Positions 19,972-29,700 of a stretch of DNA of 64,000 bases are shown piece by piece. Source of the DNA: Actinoplanes utahensis (GTDB lineage: Bacteria > Actinomycetota > Actinomycetes > Mycobacteriales > Micromonosporaceae); contig NZ_BOMZ01000033.1 in the NCBI RefSeq assembly GCF_016862455.1, positions 62,001-126,000 of the forward strand, read 5' to 3'. Within the stretch, counting starts at the first letter, position 1, and the number at the start of each line of letters is the position of its first letter. The notes beneath the pieces were generated by a model. That model was not told the origin of the DNA, did not search any database, and worked only from the letters and a program-made list of their open reading frames with translations. The position numbers and the translations under genes were made by a program.

Positions 19972-19977
19972 TAGACT
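19972..19977 (+). promoter_or_regulatory. Probable -10 box of the ECF sigma factor gene
   Basis: TAGACT in the 312-bp divergent gap between pckG and the sigma gene. It gives a leader of about 40 nt carrying an AGGAGG site before the ATG at 20024. The rest of the gap (19712-19960) is AT-richer than its surroundings and shows no gene; the pckG promoter must lie in it. Confidence 0.4.
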
Positions 19978-20023
19978 CCCGGGTAATCGGGCTTTCTTCG
20001 CAGTTCCGGCCACAGGAGGCGGA

Positions 20024-20788
20024 ATGACGATCCCGGGCAACGACGCGGACTCGGACACCGGCCTCCTGGCCGCGGTCCGGGCCGGCGACACCGCCGCGTA
20101 CGGGACGCTCTACGAGCGACACCACACGGCAGCCCGTAAGTTCGCCTTCGGCCTGGTCCACTCGCCCGCCGACGTCGACGACCTGGTGGCCGAGACGTTC
20201 GCCAAGGTCTTCGCGACGCTCCGCGCCGGCCGCGGGCCACTCGTGGCGTTCCGCGCCTATCTGCACACCACCATGCGGCACCTCTTCTATCAGCGGGCCC
20301 GGCGCGACCGCCGGCTCGAGTTCACCGACGACCTGACCCGGTACGACGCGGGCGAGCCCTTCACCGACCCGGCTCTCGACCGCCTCGAGCGCAGTTTCGC
20401 CGCCGCCGCCTTCCGCCAGCTTCCGCAACGCTGGCGCGACGTGCTGTGGCAGACCGAGGTCGAGGGCAACACCCCGGCCGAGCTCGCGCCCCGGATGGGC
20501 CTGACCCCGAACGCGGTGGCGGTCCTGGCCCACCGCGCCCGCGAGGGCCTGCGCAGCCTCTACCTGCAGCAGCACGTGACCGTCGCCGAGCACCCGGAGT
20601 GCCGGTGGGCCGGCGAGCGGCTCGGGGGGCAGGTGCGCGGGCGCCTGGCCACCCGCGACGAGCACCGGATGCGCACCCACCTCGCCTGGTGCTCGGAGTG
20701 CCGCGGCCGGCTGGCTGAGATCCGCGAAGTCGACGGCCTTCGTCACGGTCCGTATCGCCAGCGTCACCATGTCGAGACGCCCGGTTAA
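20024..20788 (+). CDS. ECF-type RNA polymerase sigma factor with C-terminal zinc-finger motif
   Basis: Sigma-70 family group 4 factor, 254 aa. Region 2 (about 12-95) includes DVDDLVAETFAKVFATLRAG. Region 4 (about 125-185) includes LPQRWRDVLWQTEVEGNTP and AVLAHRAREGLRSLY. A C-terminal extension holds HLAWCSEC, an H-x3-C-x2-C pattern like the zinc-binding anti-sigma domain (zf-HC2) usually found in a separate membrane anti-sigma factor. No separate anti-sigma gene follows; the next genes are GtrA proteins. The extension may provide built-in redox or metal control. Targets unknown. Confidence 0.85.
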   Translation: MTIPGNDADSDTGLLAAVRAGDTAAYGTLYERHHTAARKFAFGLVHSPADVDDLVAETFAKVFATLRAGRGPLVAFRAYLHTTMRHLFYQRARRDRRLEFTDDLTRYDAGEPFTDPALDRLERSFAAAAFRQLPQRWRDVLWQTEVEGNTPAELAPRMGLTPNAVAVLAHRAREGLRSLYLQQHVTVAEHPECRWAGERLGGQVRGRLATRDEHRMRTHLAWCSECRGRLAEIREVDGLRHGPYRQRHHVETPG

Positions 20789-20827
20789 GACCCGGCAACG
20801 AGGACGGCGATGCGTGACTCGCGCCGG

Positions 20828-20833
20828 TACCCT
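20828..20833 (+). promoter_or_regulatory. -10 box of first gtrA-like gene, leaderless arrangement
   Basis: TACCCT ends 7 nt before the GTG at 20841; no ribosome-binding site. Confidence 0.5.
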
Positions 20834-20840
20834 CGAACCC

Positions 20841-21347
20841 GTGCCCCCGACCGCCACGCAGGAGAGTGTTCTGCGCACCCGTCTCCGGGGGCTCGTTCGC
20901 GAGCTGGGCAAGTTCGGCACGGTCGGCAGCGTCGCCTTCACCGTGGACCTGGTGCTCTACACCGTTCTGCTGCGCGCCGGCATGGAGACGCTGCTGGCCA
21001 AGACGGTGTCCACCGCCGTCGCCACCACCATCGCGTTCCTGGGGAACCGGTTCTGGACCTGGCGTGACGGCGGCCACAGCAACATGGCCCGGCAGTACAC
21101 GATGTTCTTCGTGCTGAACCTGATCGGCCTGGGCATCGCCCTGGCCTGCCTCGCGATCAGTCACTACGCGCTGGGCCAGATCTGGCCGGTGCTGCAGAGC
21201 AAACCCGCCGACATCATCGCGGGGTCCGGCGTCGGAACCGTACTGGGTACCCTGTTCCGGTTCTGGTCCTACCGTCGCTTCGTCTTCCGGGTCACCGCCG
21301 ACCCGGCCGTCCGCAGTGACCCCGCGTCATCGCCCCCGTCCCCGTAA
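20841..21347 (+). CDS. GtrA family membrane protein, copy 1
   Basis: Product of 168 aa with four TM segments, first beginning at FGTVGSVAFTVDLVLYTVLL. Family features are IAFLGNRFWTWRD after TM2 and FRFWSYRRFVF at the end of TM4. GtrA proteins are thought to flip or transfer polyprenyl-phosphate-linked sugars for cell-envelope glycosylation. The GTG at 20841 is chosen for its -10 box; a longer frame from 20769 overlaps the sigma gene. A paralog follows 9 bp downstream. Confidence 0.85.
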   Translation: MPPTATQESVLRTRLRGLVRELGKFGTVGSVAFTVDLVLYTVLLRAGMETLLAKTVSTAVATTIAFLGNRFWTWRDGGHSNMARQYTMFFVLNLIGLGIALACLAISHYALGQIWPVLQSKPADIIAGSGVGTVLGTLFRFWSYRRFVFRVTADPAVRSDPASSPPSP

Positions 21348-21350
21348 GGT
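21345..21350 (+). promoter_or_regulatory. -10 box of second gtrA-like gene, leaderless arrangement
   Basis: TAAGGT ends 6 nt before the ATG at 21357. It overlaps the stop codon of the first gtrA gene, so the second copy has its own promoter. Confidence 0.5.
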
Positions 21351-21356
21351 TGCCCA

Positions 21357-21914
21357 ATGCCCTCAGCCAGCATGCTGACGGAACGACTCCGCCAGCTCGC
21401 CCCCGAAGCCGTCGCCTTCGGCATCATCGGGGCCGGCAACACCCTGCTCTACCTCGCCATCACCTACGTGGCGATGGGAATCGGGCCGGTGAAGGCGAGT
21501 GTTCTGGCGACGGTCATCACGACCACGCTGGCGTACGTGGCCAACCGCTACTGGACCTACCGGCACCACACCCGGACCGCGCTGCGCCGGGAGTACACCA
21601 TGTTCTTCGGGTTCAACCTGATCGGCATGGTCATCCAGTCCGGCATGACCGCCCTCGGCAAGTACGGCCTACACCTGTCCGAGCACGACGACAAGCTCAA
21701 GCTGCTCGGCATGACCACGATCGGCATCGTGATCGGCACGATCTTCCGCTTCTGGGCGTACCGCACGTTCGTCTTCCTGAAGCCGCCGGTCGACGGGCAC
21801 GAGGGCGCCATCACCGACATGGACGCGACCGCCGGTTTCGCCGAGCTCAGCGCGATCGACGAGCCGGGCAGCGCCGCTAACCTCGACCTGCGGCCCGAGC
21901 TGGATCCTCGCTGA
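21357..21914 (+). CDS. GtrA family membrane protein, copy 2
   Basis: Product of 185 aa, four TM segments, paralogous to the preceding gene: AFGIIGAGNTLLYLAITYVA, LAYVANRYWTYRHHT, REYTMFFGFNLIGM and FRFWAYRTFVFLKPP match the same positions in copy 1. A C-terminal acidic tail of about 35 residues is unique. Its 3' end overlaps the convergent PH-domain gene by 38 bp. Confidence 0.87.
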   Translation: MPSASMLTERLRQLAPEAVAFGIIGAGNTLLYLAITYVAMGIGPVKASVLATVITTTLAYVANRYWTYRHHTRTALRREYTMFFGFNLIGMVIQSGMTALGKYGLHLSEHDDKLKLLGMTTIGIVIGTIFRFWAYRTFVFLKPPVDGHEGAITDMDATAGFAELSAIDEPGSAANLDLRPELDPR

Positions 21915-22419
21915 CCGGCTCCTCCTCGTCGTCGGCCGGGGCCAGCTCGATCAGCTCGTAGAGGGTGCTCTGCACCAGCTGGGCGGCAGGCACCCCGGCC
22001 AGCACCGCGCTCTGGTCACCGACCGAGTCGATGGTGAGGGTCCCGCTGCCGAACATCCGGTCCAGCAGCGACTGGGCCATGGTGTGATCGTTGATCCGGT
22101 TCAGCGGAAGGTCGCGGCGTTCCCGCACGAGGACGCCGCGCTGGATCAGGAGCCGCTCGGTGGTCAGCACGTACTCGGTGCAGCGCCACCGCAGGAGCGG
22201 TTGCACGCCGTACCGCGATCCGTAGTAGACCATGATCGCGACGACCATCAGCAGGCCGATCCGGCCGCCCTCGCTCGGCGGCAGCATCACCCAACCCATG
22301 GTCAGACCGGCCACGGCCAGGATCAGCACCAGCGACGGGGCCACCGCCGCCTTCCAGTGGCCACGCAGGTGGAGGACGATCTCCTCCTGGTCGGCGAGCA
22401 GCTCCTCCGGGAATGACAC
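21877..22419 (-). CDS. PH domain-containing membrane protein (YdbS-like)
   Basis: Product about 180 aa. Two adjacent TM segments (SLVLILAVAGLTMGWVMLPP and IGLLMVVAIMVYYG), then a bacterial PH-like domain with CTEYVLTTERLLIQRGVLV and DLPLNRINDHTMAQSLLDRM, the usual bPH2 signature. The GTG at 22419 lies 4 nt after the birA stop and is the preferred start; an ATG at 22443 inside birA is an alternative. Likely cotranscribed with birA. Function unknown. Confidence 0.8.
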   Translation of the reverse strand: MSFPEELLADQEEIVLHLRGHWKAAVAPSLVLILAVAGLTMGWVMLPPSEGGRIGLLMVVAIMVYYGSRYGVQPLLRWRCTEYVLTTERLLIQRGVLVRERRDLPLNRINDHTMAQSLLDRMFGSGTLTIDSVGDQSAVLAGVPAAQLVQSTLYELIELAPADDEEEPVSEDPARAAGRG

Positions 22420-22423
22420 GCCG

Positions 22424-23245
22424 TCAGCGTACGTGCAGGACATCCCCCGCTGAGACCCGGAAATCCGCACCTTCCTCCGTACGGATCACCAACTGGCCGG
22501 CCCGGTCCACCCCGGTCGCCTCGCCGGACCGCTCGTCGCCGCCCGGCAGCAGGACCCGTACCCGGCGGCCGACCGTCGCGCAATGCCGCTGATAGGCGGC
22601 GAGCAGCCCGCACATCTCGGCGTCGCCGCCCGACTCGCGCCAGCCGGTGTACCACCGCTCCATGCCCCGCAGCAGCCCGCGCAGCAGCGGATCCCGGTCG
22701 AAGCTCTCCGCACCGGCCACCCGCAGCGAGGTGGCCGGCACCCCGGTCGTCTCGGGCAGTTCCTCGGCCCGGGTGCTGACGTTCAGCCCGATCCCCACCA
22801 CGACCGCGTCCCCGGCCACCTCGGCCAGGATGCCGGCGCACTTGCGGTCGCCGACCAGCAGATCGTTCGGCCACTTCAGGGCCGACTCCACCCCGGCCAC
22901 CCGGGTCACCGCCTCGGTCAGCGCCACCCCGGCCAGCAGCGGGAGCCAGCCGAACTCGGCGGGCGGCACTCCGGGCCCCGGCCGCAGCAGCACGCTCACG
23001 GTCAGCCCGGCCCGCGGCGGGGAGACCCACTGCCGATCCCGGCGGCCCCGCCCGGCGATCTGGCTCTCGGCCACCACGACCAGGCCCTCCGGCTCACCGC
23101 CCGCGGCGGCCGCGGCGGCGTCGGCGTTCGTCGAGCCGGTCTGCTCGCGCACGTCGAGCCGGGACCACAGTCCGCCCGGCACGATCAGCGCGCGGGTCAG
23201 TGCCCGCGCGGACAGCGGCGGCCGGTCCAGATCGGTGTAGCCCAT
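22424..23245 (-). CDS. birA: Biotin--[acetyl-CoA-carboxylase] ligase
   Basis: Attaches biotin to the BCCP lysine of acyl-CoA carboxylases such as AccA3 encoded at 37636; 273 aa. Motifs: GSTNADA, AGRGRRDRQWVSPP, LKWPNDLLVGDRKCAGILAE and VGIGLNVS. There is no N-terminal HTH domain, so it is a monofunctional ligase, not a repressor. A TAGTCT box lies 6 nt before the ATG. Divergent from accD across one hypothetical gene, as in many actinobacteria. Confidence 0.94.
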   Translation of the reverse strand: MGYTDLDRPPLSARALTRALIVPGGLWSRLDVREQTGSTNADAAAAAAGGEPEGLVVVAESQIAGRGRRDRQWVSPPRAGLTVSVLLRPGPGVPPAEFGWLPLLAGVALTEAVTRVAGVESALKWPNDLLVGDRKCAGILAEVAGDAVVVGIGLNVSTRAEELPETTGVPATSLRVAGAESFDRDPLLRGLLRGMERWYTGWRESGGDAEMCGLLAAYQRHCATVGRRVRVLLPGGDERSGEATGVDRAGQLVIRTEEGADFRVSAGDVLHVR

Positions 23246-23251
23246 CCGGGC

Positions 23252-23257
23252 AGACTA
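23252..23257 (-). promoter_or_regulatory. -10 box of birA, leaderless arrangement
   Basis: TAGTCT on the minus strand, 6 nt before the birA ATG. Confidence 0.5.
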
Positions 23258-23992
23258 CGGGGCCGAATGCCGGCTGACGTACGGAGTGGCCGGCCGGGGC
23301 CGGGGACTCGGCCGGTCGGCGTCGGTGAGACTGTGCCGGGGCCGGCTGTCCCGCTCGCTCCACGATCGCGGCAGCCGGACCCGGTGTTCCCGCATCGGCC
23401 ACTCGGGCGCGGACGGGGCCGGTTCGGCGGGGACCGGCGGCAGGTCGAAGCCGGTCGCCGGCTGGTAGTCGGGCACCGGTGGCAGCACGCCGATGGCGGA
23501 TGCGGAGAAGAGGTCGTCCGGCACCGGGGTCCAGTAGTCACCGGTGGGCGGGCGATCCCAGTCGTCGTCGTGCGGGCTGCGGTAGCGCCCGGCGTACCCG
23601 AGCGGATCCTCGGCGTCGCGGCGCGCCCAGGCCGGCCCGTCCGGTTCCGGGTCGCGGCGGCGCCGCCGCGGCGGCCAGGAGTCGTCGTGCGCGGGTTCCG
23701 CCTCCATGGCCTGCTCCTCGTCGTCCTCGTGGTCGGCCAGGCCGATCGACGCCAGCGTGCTGGGGCCGGGATCCGCCGCGGCGGGGCGGCCGCTGAAAGC
23801 CTCCGCCAGCCGCCGGCGGCGGACGGCCGCCGGCTCGCCGTCCACCGGGGGCCGGGGCGGCACGGCGGCTTCCGGACGCCGGCGGCGGGCCCGACGCTCA
23901 CCGCCACCGAAGAGCACGGCGCGGAAGCTGATCAGTGTGGCGAGGCCGGCTGCGATGAAGGCGAGCCCAGCCGCGGTCATCCAGTTCGTCAC
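23255..23992 (-). CDS. Membrane-anchored disordered protein, unknown function
   Basis: About 245 aa. One N-terminal TM segment (MTAAGLAFIAAGLATLISF), then a long disordered region rich in Arg, Pro, Asp and Glu with many short charged clusters. No recognised domain. The start is uncertain among GTG 24031, GTG 23992 and ATG 23980; none has a clear ribosome-binding site. It ends 9 bp before the birA start and could belong to the same transcript. Confidence 0.55.
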   Translation of the reverse strand: MTNWMTAAGLAFIAAGLATLISFRAVLFGGGERRARRRRPEAAVPPRPPVDGEPAAVRRRRLAEAFSGRPAAADPGPSTLASIGLADHEDDEEQAMEAEPAHDDSWPPRRRRRDPEPDGPAWARRDAEDPLGYAGRYRSPHDDDWDRPPTGDYWTPVPDDLFSASAIGVLPPVPDYQPATGFDLPPVPAEPAPSAPEWPMREHRVRLPRSWSERDSRPRHSLTDADRPSPRPRPATPYVSRHSAP

Positions 23993-24117
23993 GCCGGATG
24001 TAACGAATGGGGCATTGGGTATGAAACGCACGCGTAGCGACGCCCGCCCGGTGCGACATCCGCCCAGTTACGATGCTGATCGTTGCCTTAACGAGCGCTC
24101 AGAGGGTGGAGACCTTC

Positions 24118-25680
24118 GTGACCACAGAGCCCGACATCCACACCACCGCCGGTAAGCTCGCCGAACTCGCCCGCCGCACCGAGGAGGCCGTGCACGCGGG
24201 CTCGGCACGCGCCATCGAGAAACAACACGCCCGCGGCAAGAAGACCGCACGGGAACGCATCGAACTGCTCCTCGACAAGGACTCCTTCGTCGAGCTCGAC
24301 GAGCTGGCCCGGCACCGGTCCACCGCCTTCGGGCTGGACAAGAGCCGGCCGTACGGGGACGGCGTCGTCACCGGGCACGGCACCATCGACGGCCGGCAGG
24401 TCTGCGTCTTCTCCCAGGACTTCACGATCTTCGGCGGCTCGCTCGGCGAGGTGTTCGGCGAGAAGATCGTCAAGGTGCTCGACCTGGCCATGAAGATCGG
24501 CTGCCCGATCATCGGCATCAACGACTCCGGCGGCGCGCGCATCCAGGAGGGTGTGGTCGCGCTCGGCCTCTACGCCGACATCTTCTTCCGCAACGTCCGG
24601 GCCAGCGGCGTCATCCCGCAGATCTCACTGATCATGGGGCCGTGCGCGGGCGGCGCCGTCTACTCCCCCGCCATCACCGACTTCACCGTGATGGTCGACC
24701 AGACCTCGCACATGTTCATCACCGGGCCCGACGTCATCAAGACGGTCACCGGTGAAGAGGTCGGGATGGAGGAGCTCGGCGGGGCGCGGACCCACAACAC
24801 CCGCAGCGGCAACGCGCACTACCTGGCCAGCGACGAGGAGGACGCGATCGAGTACGTCCGGGCGCTGCTCTCCTACCTGCCGAGCAACAACCTGGACGAG
24901 CCGGTCGTCTTCGACCCGGTCCAGGAGGACGCCGCCGACCTCGACCTGGACACCCTGATCCCGGACTCGCCGAACCAGCCGTACGACATCAAGAAGGTCG
25001 TCGAGACGGTCGTCGAGGACTTCCTCGAAGTGCAGCCGCTCTACGCGCAGAACATCGTCGTCGGCTTCGGGCGGGTCGAGGGACGGCCGGTCGGGATCGT
25101 CGCCAACCAGCCGCTCAACCTCGCCGGGACGCTCGACATCGCGGCCTCGGAGAAAGCGGCACGGTTCGTGCGGACGTGTGACGCGTTCAACATTCCGGTG
25201 CTGACCTTCGTGGACGTCCCCGGCTTCCTGCCCGGGACCGGCCAGGAATGGGACGGGATCATCCGGCGAGGAGCGAAACTGATCTACGCGTACGCCGAGG
25301 CCACGGTCCCCAAGGTCACGGTGATCACGCGCAAGGCGTACGGCGGGGCGTACGACGTGATGGGGTCCAAGCACCTCGGCGCCGACGTCAACTTCGCCTG
25401 GCCGACCGCACAGATCGCCGTGATGGGCGCCCAAGGGGCGGTCAACATCCTCTACCGGGGCGAACTCGCCTCGGCCGAGGACCCGGCACAACGCCGGACC
25501 GAACTCATCCGGGAATACGAGGACACGCTCGCCAACCCGTACATCGCGGCGGAACGCGGGTACGTCGACGCGGTCATCCAGCCGTCACAGACCCGCGCCC
25601 AGGTGACCCGGGCACTGCGGATGCTCCGCACCAAACGGGAGACCCTGCCGCCGAAGAAGCACGGCAACATCCCGCTCTAG
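24118..25680 (+). CDS. accD5: Acyl-CoA carboxylase carboxyltransferase (beta) subunit
   Basis: Carboxyltransferase of an acetyl/propionyl-CoA carboxylase making malonyl- or methylmalonyl-CoA; 520 aa. Oxyanion-hole glycines are in [12 protein letters not shown] and [12 protein letters not shown] (N-terminal crotonase half), then [15 protein letters not shown] and [14 protein letters not shown] (C-terminal half). The GTG at 24118 has GGAG 8 nt upstream. It would combine with AccA3 (37636) and the epsilon subunit (30170). Position next to birA matches Rv3279c-Rv3280. Substrate choice is not decided by sequence alone. Confidence 0.94.
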   Translation: MTTEPDIHTTAGKLAELARRTEEAVHAGSARAIEKQHARGKKTARERIELLLDKDSFVELDELARHRSTAFGLDKSRPYGDGVVTGHGTIDGRQVCVFSQDFTIFGGSLGEVFGEKIVKVLDLAMKIGCPIIGINDSGGARIQEGVVALGLYADIFFRNVRASGVIPQISLIMGPCAGGAVYSPAITDFTVMVDQTSHMFITGPDVIKTVTGEEVGMEELGGARTHNTRSGNAHYLASDEEDAIEYVRALLSYLPSNNLDEPVVFDPVQEDAADLDLDTLIPDSPNQPYDIKKVVETVVEDFLEVQPLYAQNIVVGFGRVEGRPVGIVANQPLNLAGTLDIAASEKAARFVRTCDAFNIPVLTFVDVPGFLPGTGQEWDGIIRRGAKLIYAYAEATVPKVTVITRKAYGGAYDVMGSKHLGADVNFAWPTAQIAVMGAQGAVNILYRGELASAEDPAQRRTELIREYEDTLANPYIAAERGYVDAVIQPSQTRAQVTRALRMLRTKRETLPPKKHGNIPL

Positions 25681-26417
25681 ACGGCGGCGCTCAGCTCCGG
25701 CAGCCACTGACCCGCCAGCAGGAACGCGCCGGTTGCCAGGGCGAGCAGGTTCACCACGAGAAAGACGCCGACCCAGAACAGCGCGGGCAGGTGGGTCAGC
25801 CGCGCCAACTGGTCGGCGTCCGAATCGCGCATCCGGCCGCGGCTGCGCAGACGCTGCAACTCGAACACCGGGCGGACACCCCCGAAGAGCAGGAACCACA
25901 CGCCGGCGTACGCGAACGCGGCCTGCACCTGCGCCGACGCGTACCAGGACACGGCGAACACGATCGCCCCCGTGACGACCAGCGAGATCACGCCGAAGAA
26001 GTTCCTGATGTTGATCAGCATGAGCAGCAGCAGCGCCACCGCGAGCCAGAGCAGCAACGTGATCCGGTTGCCGCCGAGCAGCCACGCGCCCAGCACCCCG
26101 ACCAGCGACGGCGCGATGTAACCGCCGAGCAGGGTCAGGATCATGCCGAGCCCGGTCGGCCGGCCGGCCGAGAGCGTGAGGCCGGACGTGTCGAACTCCA
26201 GACGGATGCCCTTCAGCTTGCGGCCGCTCAACAGGGCGATCAGCGCATGACCACCCTCATGGGCGATCGTGACGGCGTTACGGGTCACCCGCCACACCAC
26301 GGTGATCGCCACCGCGAGAAAGCCGGCCACCGCGGTGACCAGCACCAGCGCCCTGGGCGGGTCGGGCTGTGCTCCGAGAAGCTGATCCCACAGATCACTC
26401 ACACCGTCGATCGACAC
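25677..26417 (-). CDS. M50 family membrane metalloprotease
   Basis: Predicted site-2-type intramembrane protease of 246 aa with about six TM segments. The zinc motif is [10 protein letters not shown] near residue 53. A conserved acidic segment [18 protein letters not shown] lies near residue 200. The stop overlaps the accD5 stop in the tetranucleotide CTAG. It sits with a receptor kinase and a small membrane protein in a minus-strand block between accD5 and accE. Substrate unknown. Confidence 0.82.
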   Translation of the reverse strand: MSIDGVSDLWDQLLGAQPDPPRALVLVTAVAGFLAVAITVVWRVTRNAVTIAHEGGHALIALLSGRKLKGIRLEFDTSGLTLSAGRPTGLGMILTLLGGYIAPSLVGVLGAWLLGGNRITLLLWLAVALLLLMLINIRNFFGVISLVVTGAIVFAVSWYASAQVQAAFAYAGVWFLLFGGVRPVFELQRLRSRGRMRDSDADQLARLTHLPALFWVGVFLVVNLLALATGAFLLAGQWLPELSAAV

Positions 26418-26452
26418 GCCGGGGACTGTAGCCGATCCGGCTATGCACCGGG

Positions 26453-26671
26453 TTATGCGCGCCTGCGGGCCACGATCTCGGCGGGCTCCGGCTCGGGCCG
26501 GGCGATCGAACGGGCCGCGGCCACACCGACAGCGGTGAGCAGCGCGAGAGTGGACAGGACCAGCAGCACCGCGAGAAGACCGGTGGACGCCATGATGATC
26601 GCGACGTCAGCCACCGCCACCAGCATCCACAGGGCGATCGTGGGCTTACTGCCGTGTCGTCGGCAGTTCAT
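26453..26671 (-). CDS. Small two-TM membrane protein
   Basis: Product of 72 aa with two hydrophobic stretches (IALWMLVAVADVAIIMA and LLAVLLVLSTLALLTAVGVA) and a basic C-terminus. The start has GGAGG 6 nt upstream. It lies 35 bp before the M50 protease gene on the same strand. Not recognised. Confidence 0.6.
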   Translation of the reverse strand: MNCRRHGSKPTIALWMLVAVADVAIIMASTGLLAVLLVLSTLALLTAVGVAAARSIARPEPEPAEIVARRRA

Positions 26672-26738
26672 GGTGTACCTCCATCCGTGATGTTGGATAA
26701 CTACCCCGTCATCCGGATCTCACGCATGGAGGTCATCA

Positions 26739-29700
26739 CTACCCGACTTTGAAACCCTGAAAGACCTTGTCGCGGTCGCTCTTGGCAGCGTCCCAGTCGT
26801 CGCTCTGGGCGTACCAGGTCAGCACGTACGTCTTGCCACCGTGGACGAACACCCGCCGGACCGCACGCTGGCTGCCGCCGTTCCGGGGGTACTCCACCTC
26901 GGCCGCGGTGGTGCCGTGGTACTCGAGCGTGCTGGGGCTGCCGCCGCCCACCGAGGAATCATCCCGCAGGTACTCGACCGGGTCGTTCTTTCCGGGCACG
27001 ACGTCGATGCGGAACTGCCGCGCTCCGTACTTGCCCCACTCGAGCGTCATGTTGCTTCCGCCCGAACCCTTCACATCCTCCGGAACCCAGAAGGTGAAAC
27101 CGCTCGCCTGATAGGTACGCCAGCCAGCGGGAACGGTCGGGTTGGTCGCCGCGGGACTCGACGGCGCCGCCGAACTCGGCGTGGCACTGGCAGCCGGCGA
27201 GCCGGACGCCTTGTCGCCGCCCTGATCCGCCGGAGCCGACGCCACGCCGAACGGCACGATCGCCTTGTCGCCCGCGTCGTCGTTGCCGAACGCCTGCACC
27301 AGGATGATGCCGACCAGCAGCACGAACGTGAGCACGATGCCGAGACCGATCGCCGCCTGGCGACGGGTCAGGGTGGTCCCGAAGATCGTCACCCCGCGGC
27401 GGGCCGCCGGGCGCAACTGCATCGGCGTCCAGGCCGGACGGTTCGGCCGGTTGATGCCGGGCACGTCACCGACGATCCGGGTCTCCTGCTCCGGCTCGGT
27501 GATGATGCGGCGCCGCGGCGGCATGCTGACCACCGAGGTCTTGTCATCGCCACCGGAAGCGGCGGGCCGGGCGGCCGGCAGCAGCAGCGAGGTCTTCTCG
27601 TCGCCGGCCGGCGACAGCAGCGAGGTCCTCTCCTCGGACAGGACCGAGGTCCTCTCCTCGGACAGGACCGACGTCTTCTCCTCCGCCGGAGCCGACAGCA
27701 CGGAGGTCTTCTCCTCCGCCGGAGCCGACAGCACGGAGGTCTTCTCCTCGGCCTGCCGTGCGGCGGGGCTGACCACCGAGGTCTTGTCCTCAGCGGGCGG
27801 CTCCCCGGCCACCGGCTCGGCGGCGGACTCCTCAGCGGACTCCGCCGGCGCGATGGACTCGGGCGCCGAAGCCTGTTCCGGCGTCTCGTCAGAATCCGGC
27901 GTCTCCGCGGATTCCGGCTTGTCCGTCGGCTCCGGCTTCTCCGCGGGCTCCGCCGTTTCGGCACGCTCAGGCGTCGCAGCGGCTGCCGCCGTCTCGGCAC
28001 GCTCAGGAGCCGCAGCGGCTCCCGCCGTCTCGGCAGGCTCCGGCGTCGCCTCCGGCTCCGGCTTCGAGTCCGCCTCCGCGGTGTCCGTTTCCGTCGAGGA
28101 TGCGGGCGTCTCAGCCTCAGCAGTGCTCTCGTCACTCTTCGGAGTGGCATCCGCCTCGCCGGCGAGCTCCCGCTCCGGCGCGGCGGTCGCCCCGGCCCGG
28201 GCGTCCTGCCCGCTCTCGGCGGCGCCCGACTTCGCCTCGGCGTCCGCCTTCGTCATCGTGGTCGACTGAGCGTCCCCGGCATCCTCGGCCGCGGCGTCGC
28301 GCGGGGTCACGACCGGGTAGCCGGACGTGGCCTGAGCCAGCGAACGCTCATGCTCGGGCGCGGCCTGCTTACGCCGGTTGGCGGCGACGTCGGCGGCGGT
28401 GAAGCCGGTACGCAGCGCGTTCGTGGGCGCCGAACTGTTCGCCATCGACTGCGGGTCGGTGGACGCACGGGCCTGACCGGCCTGCGGCGTGCTCCCGAGA
28501 GACCCCACACCGGGACGTGCCGGCTGACCCGGACCAGGACCCGTCGGACGGCCGGGGGCGGAACGCGGGGTCGAACCAGCGCCGGGAAGCGGCGACTGAC
28601 CGGGAGCGGAACCGGAAGGCTGACCCGGACCGGGACCCGTCGGACGGCCCACACCGGAACCCGGCGCCTGACCCGGACCGGGACCCGTCGGACGGCCCAC
28701 ACCGGAACCCGGCGCCTGACCCGGAGCGGAGCCCGTCGGACGGCCCATGCCGGGACGCGGTGGCTGACCGGTTCCGGACAGCGGCGGCTGACCCGGGCCG
28801 GGACCCGTCGGGCGGCCCACGCCGGGGCGGGGCGGCTGACCGATTCCGGACAGGGGTGCCTGACCCGGGCCGGGGCCCGTGGGGCGGCCGGCGCCGGGAC
28901 GGGGCGCTTGGCCCGTACCCGAGAAGGGGTTGACGTCGTCTCTGACCGGCGGGGTGTCCAGGCGCGTCGGGTCCAGGGGCTTTCCGCCGCGACGCGGCGG
29001 CTCCGGCGGCGTCTGACCGCCGACCTGGGCTTTGCCGGACGCGAAATACGGCGGGCGGCCATCGGCTGCGGGCGGCTGCACGACCGGAGGGCGCGGATTG
29101 GGTACGACCGGGGCCGAACCGGTGGCGGTCCCCCAACCGGAACCCGGCAGCACCGGCGGGCCACCCGGGCCGCTCGGCAACGACGGACGCTCCCGGCCTG
29201 CGCCCGGCCGGCGCATGCTCGGGCTCATCGGGAACGTGATCTTGGAGCGACGGCCGGCCGCGCGCGCCAGCAGACGCTCGGCCTCCTCCGCGCTGATGCG
29301 GTGCGCCGGATCCTTGCGCAGCAACCCGTTGAGCACCGGCTTGAGCGGGCCCGCGTTCCGGGCGACCGGCACGTTCTCGGTGGCCAGGGCGGCGAGCGTG
29401 GCGATCGCCGACGGGCGGGCGAACGGCGACTGCCCCTCGACCGCGGCGTACAGCGTGGCGCCGAGCGACCAGAGGTCGGCTGCCGGACCGGCGGTGCCGT
29501 CACGGGCACGCTCCGGAGCGATGTACGCCGGGGAGCCGAGCACCAGGCCGGTGCGGGTCACGTTCGGGTCGCCGGGGACGGTGGCCAGGCCGAAGTCGGT
29601 GAGGACCACCCGCCCATCCGCTCCGAGCAGGACGTTGCCCGGCTTGACGTCCCGGTGCATGACGCCGTTGCGGTGCGCGGCACGCAGCGCGTTGAGCACG

